This document shows positions 17,900 to 25,066 of a stretch of DNA of 64,000 nt, one piece after another; within the stretch, counting starts at the first letter, position 1, and each line of letters starts with the position of its first letter. Location: positions 62,001-126,000 of the forward strand of contig CANQET010000001.1 in assembly GCA_947595585.1 (NCBI GenBank). Direction: 5' to 3'. The notes beneath the pieces were generated by a model. The model was not told where the DNA came from and did no database searches. It saw only the letters and a list, made by a program, of their open reading frames with translations. Made by a program: the position numbers and the translations under genes. Source of the DNA: an uncultured Clostridia bacterium (GTDB lineage Bacteria; Bacillota; Clostridia; Christensenellales; Borkfalkiaceae).

Positions 17900-18596
17900 A
17901 GGCTACGAACCCACCATTCTCTATGAAGACAACCACTTGCTCGTCGTCCTCAAGGAGCAAAATCTCGCCTCTTGTCCCGATGAAAGCGGCGATGAAAACC
18001 TGCTCGATCTCCTCAAGGCGTATCTTCGGGAGAAGTACAATAAGCCCGGGAACGTCTATTTGGGGCTGGTGCACAGGCTCGACCGCCCTACGGGGGGCGT
18101 GATGGTCTTCGCCAAGACGAGCAAGGCGGCCGCAAGGCTTACCGCCCAGATGAAGACGGGGGATTTCGAGAAGCGCTATCTCGCCGTCCTCGTCGGCGCT
18201 CCCCACGAAAAGCAGGCGCGGCTCACGAATTGGCTCAAGAAGAACACCGTCAACAACACCGTCTACCTCTCTACGCAGGGCACCGACGGCGCCAAGCTCG
18301 CCGTACTCGATTATCGTATTGCAGAGGAGAGGGGGGGGCTTGCGCTCGCCGAGATCGAACTGCACACGGGCAGGAGCCACCAGATCCGCGTCCAGATGGC
18401 GGGGATCGCGCATCCCGTCTTCGGCGATATGCGCTACGGCGGGGAGAAGGCGCAGAAGGGAAAACTTGCCCTCTTCGCCTATTCGCTCTCCTTTTCCCAT
18501 CCCGTCACGAAGGAGCGCATGCGCTTCATGGCCGAACCCCCGCAGGAGGGGCCTTGGAAGCTGTTCGACGTCTCTTCCCTCGTCCGTCCGCTCTGA
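17892..18596 (+). CDS. RluA-family pseudouridine synthase
   Basis: 234-residue pseudouridine synthase expected to isomerise uridines in rRNA or tRNA. The catalytic motif VHRLDRPTGGVMVFAK (Asp in HRLDR) lies near residue 60, and the family signature LHTGRSHQIRVQMAGIAHPV lies near residue 155. It lacks an N-terminal S4 domain. Translation is probably coupled to the upstream methyltransferase, as ATG 17892 lies inside that gene and GGAGGAA sits about 11 nt before it. Confidence 0.9.
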   Translation: MLEGYEPTILYEDNHLLVVLKEQNLASCPDESGDENLLDLLKAYLREKYNKPGNVYLGLVHRLDRPTGGVMVFAKTSKAAARLTAQMKTGDFEKRYLAVLVGAPHEKQARLTNWLKKNTVNNTVYLSTQGTDGAKLAVLDYRIAEERGGLALAEIELHTGRSHQIRVQMAGIAHPVFGDMRYGGEKAQKGKLALFAYSLSFSHPVTKERMRFMAEPPQEGPWKLFDVSSLVRPL

Positions 18597-18674
18597 AGGG
18601 CGCGTATCGCGTGGAAAAATCCGACCGAAAATGCCGCGGAAATTATATTTTCTCGCAAAAACGCGCGTTACCGC

Positions 18675-18703
18675 TTGACGCGCGCGAAAAATAAGTGTAA
18701 AAT
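18675..18703 (+). promoter_or_regulatory. Promoter of the large exported protein gene
   Basis: TTGACG (18675-18680), 17-bp spacer, TAAAAT (18698-18703). A GC hairpin (CGCGCGT/ACGCGCG) surrounds the -35. Confidence 0.7.
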
Positions 18704-18759
18704 AGTAAAAGATATTTTGGAAATAAATCGGGCCTTTCCGCCCGACCGGAGCAATGCAC

Positions 18760-21315
18760 ATGAGTAGACTCAAACCCCGTTGGATCGCGATCCTCTCTTT
18801 GGCAGCGATTTTCCTTCTCTCGCTGGTACTGGCGCTCGGCTTCATGCCGTCTGCGCGGATCGGCGCTGAGGCGTTGACGTATGCGCCCTCTGCGATCTTC
18901 TCCGCAGGGACCGACGGCGATGTCGCCGCGAGCACGGCGCAGGAGGGGGAGACCTCCTATGTCGAATTCACCTTCCGCAGCGGCGGCAAGGTGTATTATC
19001 GCCGCGATCTCGCCCTCAAGTGGTTCGAGGCGGATGAGGATGCCGTAAGCACCCGTGCCAATCCCGCACAGGCGAGATATTTCGGGATGACGCTGCGCTT
19101 CCCCGCATTCACAAACGCCCTCAAAAAGCTGACCATCTCCTTCGAGAGCGCCGAGGAGAACATCTCCAAAGACGGCAAGGCGACCAACGCCCTCGTCTTC
19201 GAATACAACGAAGGTGCCTTCTCCGTCGTCCTGCACAATGCCGCGTACGACGAAAAAGAGAACCCCACCCCCGAAGTTGCGGCCTATTCGATCCCCGCCG
19301 CTTCGTCGACCGTCCCGCTCGGGCTCTTCATCAGCGAAGAGAAGCCCGCAGAGGGGGGAGCGACCGAGGCCTGTGAGATCGGCGAGTTCGCCCTCTACCT
19401 CACCGTAGGGGCGGCGGAAGCAGACGAAGGGACGGATGCGGCGGAAGCGGCCGAGCCCGTCTATCTCGGCTGCCTCACCAACATCGGCGGTTACTTTATG
19501 GAATACCGCTCCTCCGCGGCGACCACGCCCCAGACGCCCATGACTTTCGAGGCGACCTTCGCGGAAGATGCGGATTCGACCTATGAACAGAAACTGCAGG
19601 TGCTCGAGCTCAACGGGCAGGAGCTTGCAGTCGGCGACGACGGCCGCGTCGAAGATACCGCGGTGCCCGCCCTCGTCCTCAGCGAAGGCGTCTATTCCTT
19701 CCGTCTCGGCCAGCGCTTCAGCCTCACCTATGAGGCCATCGATGTGCTCGATGATTCCGTCAACGTCAACCGCAGCTACTACATGCTCAAGACGGGGGAA
19801 GACGGCAAATACATCAAGCCGAGCGAAACTTCCTCCAAGGATTATTCCTCCCTCACGACTTCCACCTTCTTCATGCCTCCGGACGATAAGGGCGAAGAGA
19901 AGGGGTACGTCTCCATCCGCTTCCGTCTCGAGGACGGCACCCATTCCGATTACTACGTCTATCTCACGTGGTATGCCGCGAACGACGACGTCGTCGCGAC
20001 GCTCGGCAACGACGACTACACCGCGCAGTACGTCTGCTCCAAGTGCGGAACGGCCTACACCGAGGAAGAGTATACGGCGGCACAGGGGCAAGAGGATTGG
20101 ACCTGCCCGCACGTGACGGGGCACAACAACGATACGGATACCGATACGCTCTGCGGCGCCAAGCTCGAAGACCTCAAACTGCAGGATTCCAACGCGTTCG
20201 ATTATCTCGTCGTCGACCTCGAGGCCAAGGATCCCGCCTACCTTGGAAGAGCCGCCGATGAAGATGCGAAGACGAACACCGTCTCCGAGAGCGCGGAAGC
20301 TGCCGCGGCGGCCTATCAGGAAGAGCTCGATAAGGCGGCCGAGAACGTGAGCGCGGGCGACGGCGCCTACCTCTATCTTCCGTCGCTGCGCGGGCTCATC
20401 GCGAGCGACAGCGCGGACTATCGCAACCTCCGCTTCTCCGTCTATTATTATAAGCCCGGTACGGCGTCGGGCGGCAGCGCTTCGAGCGCGACCTCCCTTC
20501 GCTACAACAACCTCCGCATCGAAGTCGATGAAGTGGGCGAGTACCGTATGCGCATTCTTGCGGTGGATGCCGCAGGCAATGCGATGAAGTATTACGATGC
20601 CGACGGCGAGCTCGTCGATCTCTCTTCCTCCAACATCTGGGACATCGAAGAGATCCCCGAATTCACCTTTACCGTGGACTACGAGGGGCCTTCCATCGAG
20701 GATGCGGGCAGACAGACGCAGGGCTTCCGCGACCGTACGTATAACATCTCGAGCTTCAAGATCATCGCGCTCACGGGCTATAAGACCGACTACGAGCTCT
20801 ACCGCTTCGACGAGAGTAAGCTCGGCGGCAGAGAGATGCCCACCTACGATGCGATCATCGAGATGCTTTCGGGCTCCGAGGGCGAACTCGAGCAATGGAT
20901 GCTCGATTGCCTCGTGAAGATCGATCCCTACAACGATAAAGTGACCGAAGACGACGAGGAATGGGAGCGTACCGATAACGCCTACCACTGGGATCCCGAT
21001 AGCGGCCTCACCTTCTGCCCGCAGGAGCGTGCGATCTACTTCGTCAAGGTCAACGTCACCGATTCCTACCTCGTCGGCGTCTCGCAATCGTCCTATATGG
21101 CGATCGAAGTCGTCAACTCCATCGATACCGTTCCGCGCAGATCCCGTTGGCTGCAGGATAACCTGTTCGCCATCATCTGCTTCTCCGTCGCCGCCGTGCT
21201 CGCGGTCGCCGTCGTCGTGCTCTTCGTCGTCAATCCTTCGGATAAGACGGTCGAGGAAGTCGATCTCGATACGCTCAAGGGCAAGAAGAACGGCAAGGAA
21301 AAGAAAGACGAATAA
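18760..21315 (+). CDS. Large exported membrane-anchored protein, unknown function
   Basis: 851 residues. A signal/anchor helix occupies about residues 8-30 and a second helix lies near the C-terminus (LFAIICFSVAAVLAVAVVVLF), followed by a short Lys-rich cytoplasmic tail. The roughly 770-residue region between is acidic, rich in Tyr, Glu and Asp, and should lie outside the cell. It contains a zinc-ribbon-like Cys cluster (VCSKCG, then WTCPH and LCGAK) near residues 425-470. No catalytic motif was recognised. ATG 18760 is favoured over 18754 because GGAG (18748-18751) is 8 nt away. A strong terminator follows. It may be a surface or envelope-stress protein; that is a guess from topology. Confidence 0.7.
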   Translation: MSRLKPRWIAILSLAAIFLLSLVLALGFMPSARIGAEALTYAPSAIFSAGTDGDVAASTAQEGETSYVEFTFRSGGKVYYRRDLALKWFEADEDAVSTRANPAQARYFGMTLRFPAFTNALKKLTISFESAEENISKDGKATNALVFEYNEGAFSVVLHNAAYDEKENPTPEVAAYSIPAASSTVPLGLFISEEKPAEGGATEACEIGEFALYLTVGAAEADEGTDAAEAAEPVYLGCLTNIGGYFMEYRSSAATTPQTPMTFEATFAEDADSTYEQKLQVLELNGQELAVGDDGRVEDTAVPALVLSEGVYSFRLGQRFSLTYEAIDVLDDSVNVNRSYYMLKTGEDGKYIKPSETSSKDYSSLTTSTFFMPPDDKGEEKGYVSIRFRLEDGTHSDYYVYLTWYAANDDVVATLGNDDYTAQYVCSKCGTAYTEEEYTAAQGQEDWTCPHVTGHNNDTDTDTLCGAKLEDLKLQDSNAFDYLVVDLEAKDPAYLGRAADEDAKTNTVSESAEAAAAAYQEELDKAAENVSAGDGAYLYLPSLRGLIASDSADYRNLRFSVYYYKPGTASGGSASSATSLRYNNLRIEVDEVGEYRMRILAVDAAGNAMKYYDADGELVDLSSSNIWDIEEIPEFTFTVDYEGPSIEDAGRQTQGFRDRTYNISSFKIIALTGYKTDYELYRFDESKLGGREMPTYDAIIEMLSGSEGELEQWMLDCLVKIDPYNDKVTEDDEEWERTDNAYHWDPDSGLTFCPQERAIYFVKVNVTDSYLVGVSQSSYMAIEVVNSIDTVPRRSRWLQDNLFAIICFSVAAVLAVAVVVLFVVNPSDKTVEEVDLDTLKGKKNGKEKKDE

Positions 21316-21397
21316 CCCCGCTTTTCTAAAGGAATGATACCATATTTCCTAAAGACGGCCATCCTCTTTGAAAGGAAATATCTCGCTGAATGAACAC

Positions 21398-21432
21398 AGG
21401 CGGTCGGACAAACCATTGTCCGACCGCCTTTT
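21398..21432 (+). terminator. Terminator after the large exported protein gene
   Basis: A perfect 14-bp stem (21398-21411 with 21416-21429), ACCA loop and T-run. Upstream at 21337-21374 lies a weaker inverted repeat ATATTTCCT/AGGAAATAT. The rest of 21316-21604 shows no gene. Confidence 0.85.
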
Positions 21433-21604
21433 CTACTGCTTTGAACCTGCGAACTGCTTATGTGCGAACTGCGTAGAAGCTGCACATAGACGCCGACGGG
21501 CATAGAGGGAGGTAGACGGAAAACGAAGAACGGGGTGCTTAAAACAAGAGAACGGGGTGCATAAAGCGCGGCGGGGCGCACATGCTAAGCGCGGAGGTAA
21601 CAGA

Positions 21605-21841
21605 ATGGTCATTGCAAATCTCATTGCCTACGTGCTCGTGCTCACGGGCGCACTGAATTGGGGTCTTTTCGGGATCTTCAACTTCAATCTCGTTTCGGCG
21701 ATCTTCCAGGGTCCCCGTGCAATCGGTGCCGTCATCATCTATTCGCTCATTGCGCTCGCTGCGATCTGGCTCATCATCTCGCCGATCGTCACGAATGGTG
21801 CCCTCAAACTGCGTGGGGACCGCGTCATCCGCGAAAACTGA
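21605..21841 (+). CDS. DUF378-family small membrane protein
   Basis: 78-residue protein with two membrane helices. The segment LTGALNWGLFGIFNFNLVSAIF is the hallmark of DUF378 proteins, which are small integral membrane proteins of unknown role. GGAGGT lies 6-7 nt before ATG 21605. It is monocistronic, ended by its own terminator. Confidence 0.85.
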   Translation: MVIANLIAYVLVLTGALNWGLFGIFNFNLVSAIFQGPRAIGAVIIYSLIALAAIWLIISPIVTNGALKLRGDRVIREN

Positions 21842-21854
21842 ACGGAAAAAGGAG

Positions 21855-21892
21855 TGCGGAGGGGCATAAACTACTGCCCTTCCGCATTTTTT
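21855..21892 (+). terminator. Terminator of the DUF378 gene
   Basis: TGCGGAGGGGCA pairs with TGCCCTTCCGCA around an 8-nt loop, followed by TTTTTT (21887-21892). The feoA start codon is only 6 nt further on. Confidence 0.85.
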
Positions 21893-21897
21893 ATGGT

Positions 21898-22122
21898 ATG
21901 AATATCTGCGACCTCAAGCGGGGCGATCGCGCCGTCGTCCTCAAGGTGGACCTTGCGCCGCAAGTGCGGGCACGGCTTATGACGTTTCGCATCTGCACGG
22001 GGGAGCGCATTCTCGTCTACAAGGTCTCGCCCTTCAAGAAGACGTACGTCGTCGGCGCCGGGGGGACGCGGATCGCGCTCGGGCGGGAGATCGCGGAAGG
22101 GGTACGCGTTTGGAAGACATGA
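21898..22122 (+). CDS. feoA: FeoA-like ferrous iron transport accessory protein
   Basis: 74-residue SH3-like FeoA protein that in this family interacts with FeoB at the inner face of the membrane. The pattern LKRGDRAVVLKVD, LAPQVRARLMTFRICTGE and a closing IALGREIAEGVRV fits the family along its whole length. ATG 21898 begins 6 nt after the U-tract of the preceding terminator and has no Shine-Dalgarno and no clear promoter, which is odd. It may use readthrough, a weak promoter within the hairpin, or leaderless translation. Its TGA overlaps the feoB ATG (ATGA). Confidence 0.78.
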   Translation: MNICDLKRGDRAVVLKVDLAPQVRARLMTFRICTGERILVYKVSPFKKTYVVGAGGTRIALGREIAEGVRVWKT

Positions 22123-24023
22123 TCCTGTTCGTGGGGACGCCCAATGCGGGCAAGACCACCCTCTTCAACCGCATGACGCACGCGGGGGCGCACGTCGGAA
22201 ATTGGCATGGCGTCACGGTGGACGCCCTCGAAAAACGCGTACCTGTGTGCGGAAATTTTGTCATCTTCGTCGATCTTCCCGGGCTCTATGCAAACGCGGG
22301 GGAAAACGAAGAGGCCTTTTCGCACCGCTACATCCTCTCCCATCCCGCAAGCCTCGTCTTCGTTTCGGAATACGCCGCACTCCCGCGTACGATGCCCCTC
22401 ATCCGCAAATACGCGCAGGGCAGGCGGTGTATGCTCGTCCTCACGAAGAAGAAGCCCTTTTTGCGCGCGGGGGGCATGCTCGACGCCGCGGCGCTCTCCG
22501 CCCGCCTCGGATTTCCCGTATACGACAGCGCCGTTCGCGGTCTCAAGGAGCGGATGGGGGAGCTCGGTGCGTCCTCTCCCGTAGGCGTCCCGAATTGCAC
22601 GCTCTCGGGTATCTTCCGCCCGCCGCGGGAGGAGCTTCCCCGCCTCGACCGCCTTCTCCTTCGCGACGCCTTCGCTCTGCCCTTTTTTGCGCTCTGCATC
22701 CTCTTTGCCTTTCTCATGACGTTCGCGAAGAACTTCCCCGGGGACCTTATGAAGCGGGGGATCGAGCACTGCCTTTCGCTTCTCGACGGCTGTGCCGCCC
22801 GCATTTCTTCCCCTGTTTTGCAGAGCTTCGTGCGGGGCGGGATCCTGAAAAGCGTGGGGGGTGTGGTGTGTTTTTTGCCACAGATCACCCTGCTGCACCT
22901 CTTTTTGCTCCTACTCGAAGAGAGCGGGCTGATGTCTCGTTTGGCCGTGCTTTGCGACGGCTTTTTCTCCCGCTTCGGGCTCTCGGGGCGGGCGGTCTTC
23001 GCGCTCCTCATGGGCTTCGGGTGTACGGCCGCCGCCATCACCGCGACGCGTGCCCTCGACCGCGTCTCCCGCAAGAAGGTGATCCTATGCCTTCCCTATC
23101 TCTCCTGCAGCGCCAAACTGCCCGTGTACCTCGCGATCGCGGCCTCCTTCTTCGAAGATCCCTTCCCCGCCGTCCTCCTGCTCTATGCCATGGGGATCGG
23201 GATCGCCTTCCTTGTCGCCCTCGCCGTACGCGGGGAGCGCACGCCTCTTCTCATGGAGCTCGCCCCGCTGCAGCTTCCGCGCTTCTTTTTTGTCGCAAAA
23301 TCCTTGCTCTTTCAGGTCAAACAGTTTATAATAAAGGTAGGGACGACGATCTTCGCCTTTCTGCTCCTTTCATGGCTGCTCGCTTCCTTTGATACGGGGT
23401 TTACGCTCTGCCCCGTCGAACAGAGCATGCTCGCACGGCTTTGCGGGGGGATGAAGTTCCTCTTCGCACCCGTGGGGATGGCCGATTGGCGGATCGCCTA
23501 TGCCGCACTCTCGGGCCTTATCGCCAAGGAAAACGTGGCGGGGGCGCTCTCGATGCTCCTCGGCGGCTTCCCCTATGGGGGGAAGAGCGCCTGTGCGTTT
23601 GCCGTATTTATCTTGACCTGCTCTCCCTGCATCTCTGCGATCGCATCCGCAGCGCGGGAGATCGGGTGGGGACGGGCGGCCCTTTGCGCCGCTCTGCAGA
23701 CGGCTTCGGCGCTACTTTTCAGTTACCTCGTCTACTTCGCCCTCACGGGCGGCATCGCACTGTTGCTTCTTCTCGCCGCCATAATTTCTGCATTCTCAAT
23801 CTCGGGGATCTCTCTTGAAAGAATACATCGTAGAAAAAAACTGCACCCTCAAGGAATTCACCGACGCCACCGATCCGCAGGCGTCGCGCTGCCTTCGTGC
23901 CCTCCTCAAGGCGAGGGAAGTCCGCGTCAACGGCGAAAAAGTGGGGGAGGATCTTCCCCTGAAGGCGGGGGACCGCGTCGCCTATTTCCTCACCCGCGCA
24001 CAGGCCGAAAAGGCGGCCTATGA
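22119..24023 (+). CDS. feoB: FeoB-like ferrous iron transporter with degenerate G4 motif
   Basis: 634-residue GTPase-permease for Fe2+. The N-terminal G domain shows G1 GTPNAGKTT (usual form GNPNVGKST), G2 NWHGVTV and G3 DLPG. The G4 position reads LTKKK instead of the Asn-x-x-Asp that reads guanine. Two gate-type membrane regions follow (GLSGRAVFALLMGFGCTAAAI and the later GLIAKENVAGALSMLLG/TCSPCISAIAS). ATG 22119 overlaps the feoA stop; TTG 22110 is an alternative. The last about 70 residues, after ISGISLER, are Arg/Ser/Pro/Gly-rich and are read out of frame through the start of the next gene. This suggests that the original stop was lost or that a frameshift lies near 23,800. Confidence 0.8.
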   Translation: MILFVGTPNAGKTTLFNRMTHAGAHVGNWHGVTVDALEKRVPVCGNFVIFVDLPGLYANAGENEEAFSHRYILSHPASLVFVSEYAALPRTMPLIRKYAQGRRCMLVLTKKKPFLRAGGMLDAAALSARLGFPVYDSAVRGLKERMGELGASSPVGVPNCTLSGIFRPPREELPRLDRLLLRDAFALPFFALCILFAFLMTFAKNFPGDLMKRGIEHCLSLLDGCAARISSPVLQSFVRGGILKSVGGVVCFLPQITLLHLFLLLLEESGLMSRLAVLCDGFFSRFGLSGRAVFALLMGFGCTAAAITATRALDRVSRKKVILCLPYLSCSAKLPVYLAIAASFFEDPFPAVLLLYAMGIGIAFLVALAVRGERTPLLMELAPLQLPRFFFVAKSLLFQVKQFIIKVGTTIFAFLLLSWLLASFDTGFTLCPVEQSMLARLCGGMKFLFAPVGMADWRIAYAALSGLIAKENVAGALSMLLGGFPYGGKSACAFAVFILTCSPCISAIASAAREIGWGRAALCAALQTASALLFSYLVYFALTGGIALLLLLAAIISAFSISGISLERIHRRKKLHPQGIHRRHRSAGVALPSCPPQGEGSPRQRRKSGGGSSPEGGGPRRLFPHPRTGRKGGL

Positions 24024-24624
24024 GATCGTGTATCAAGACGAAAACCTCATCGTCGTCGATAAGGAGAGCGGTGTGCAGACCGAAGCGATCCTCTCCGCTC
24101 TCAAAGCGGCGGGGATGGGGGATGTGCGCGCATTGCACCGCCTCGACCGCAACACCGAGGGGCTTCTCGCCTTTGCCTTGGGGGAGACGGCCGAGCTCGA
24201 ACTGCTTGCCTGTTTTCGGGCGCGGCGCGTCGAGAAGATCTACCTTGCACGCGTCTTCGGCGCCATGCCCAAGGCGCATGAAACATGCGTCGCCTATTTA
24301 GAAAAGGACGCGGCGGGGGCGCGCGTACGCGTCAACATGCAAAAGAGGGGGGAGCGCATCGAGACCGAATACGAAGTGCTCGAGACGGGGGAGACGACGC
24401 TGCTTCGCATCCGCCTGCACACGGGCAAGACCCACCAGATCCGTGCGCATCTCGCCTTTCTCGGGCACCCCGTCGTCGGGGATATGAAATACGGCGACGC
24501 GGCCAAAAACCGCGCTCTGCACCGCACGCGGCAGTGCCTCATCGCCAAGGAGCTTCTCTTCGATCCCGAAGGAAGCCTCGCCTATCTGAAGGGCAAGCGG
24601 TTCGTCTCCCGAAAAAATCTTTGA
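23815..24624 (+). CDS. RluA-family pseudouridine synthase with S4 domain
   Basis: 269-residue RNA pseudouridine synthase. Residues about 10-65 form an S4 RNA-binding domain (ASRCLRALLKAREVRVNGEKV). The catalytic HRLDRNTEGLLAFA follows near residue 105, and the LHTGKTHQIRAHLAFLGHPVVGD signature near 200. The start is a TTG at 23815 with GGGGA 7 nt upstream; a later start would remove the S4 domain. It overlaps the feoB frame by 209 nt, far more than the 4-nt overlaps typical elsewhere in this window. It appears cotranscribed with feoAB. Confidence 0.85.
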   Translation: MKEYIVEKNCTLKEFTDATDPQASRCLRALLKAREVRVNGEKVGEDLPLKAGDRVAYFLTRAQAEKAAYEIVYQDENLIVVDKESGVQTEAILSALKAAGMGDVRALHRLDRNTEGLLAFALGETAELELLACFRARRVEKIYLARVFGAMPKAHETCVAYLEKDAAGARVRVNMQKRGERIETEYEVLETGETTLLRIRLHTGKTHQIRAHLAFLGHPVVGDMKYGDAAKNRALHRTRQCLIAKELLFDPEGSLAYLKGKRFVSRKNL

Positions 24625-24633
24625 GAAATTTGC

Positions 24634-24656
24634 AAAAACGCTTGACGGCGTTTTTT
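24634..24656 (+). terminator. Terminator whose loop is the next gene's -35
   Basis: AAAAACGC (24634-24641) pairs with GCGTTTTT (24648-24655), giving an 8-bp stem and T-run. The 6-nt loop is exactly TTGACG, the -35 hexamer of the arsR promoter. Confidence 0.7.
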
Positions 24657-24670
24657 CTTTGTGGTAATAT
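24642..24670 (+). promoter_or_regulatory. Promoter of the arsR-metal ATPase operon
   Basis: TTGACG (24642-24647), 17-bp spacer, TAATAT (24665-24670). Confidence 0.8.
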
Positions 24671-24691
24671 ATGAACAAGTATTCATATATT
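24666..24691. promoter_or_regulatory. Palindromic ArsR/SmtB-type operator
   Basis: A perfect inverted repeat AATATATGAA-N6-TTCATATATT overlaps the -10 element and the transcription start. It resembles the ATGAA/TTCAT half sites of CadC/SmtB/CzrA operators and is well placed for autorepression by the ArsR protein encoded next. Confidence 0.85.
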
Positions 24692-24706
24692 GATACGGAG
24701 GGACCT

Positions 24707-25057
24707 ATGCAAATTTGCGATCATGCGGCAGAGCATACGGCGACTTGCGACCTTGCGAAGCGCAACCTGCCTGCGCCTTCGGAGATCGAGGCGCTCGCGG
24801 GGGTATTCAAGAGCATTTCCGAGCCGGCGCGGCTGAAGATCCTGTTCGCGCTCCGGCAGGGAGAGCTGTGCGTATTGCACATCGTCGAAGCGGTAGGGGG
24901 GACGCAGAGCGCCGTGAGCCACCAGCTCCGCATCCTCAAGGCGGCGGGCATCGTGAAGGCGAGAAGGGAGGGGCAGAATATCCTCTATTCGCTCTCGGAC
25001 GCCCACGTCGTCGCCGTGCTCGAGCTCGCCTGTACCCATTTGAACTGTAAATTTTAA
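24707..25057 (+). CDS. ArsR/SmtB-family metal-sensing repressor
   Basis: 116-residue winged-helix repressor. The N-terminal part has Cys and His residues (MQICDHAAEHTATCDL) that could form a metal site like that of CadC. The recognition helix region reads GTQSAVSHQLRILKAAGIVKARREGQNILYSL, a clear ArsR signature. A second possible site is the C-terminal His/Cys pair (CTHLNC). GGAGGG about 5 nt upstream selects ATG 24707; an in-frame ATG at 24671 lies inside the operator. It is 9 nt upstream of the metal ATPase. Derepression by Cd, Zn or Pb is inferred. Confidence 0.88.
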   Translation: MQICDHAAEHTATCDLAKRNLPAPSEIEALAGVFKSISEPARLKILFALRQGELCVLHIVEAVGGTQSAVSHQLRILKAAGIVKARREGQNILYSLSDAHVVAVLELACTHLNCKF

Positions 25058-25066
25058 GGAGACATC

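Noticed and set aside
24671-24706. An earlier in-frame ATG for the ArsR protein
   Set aside because: It sits inside the operator at about the transcription start and lacks a ribosome site, whereas ATG 24707 has GGAGGG.
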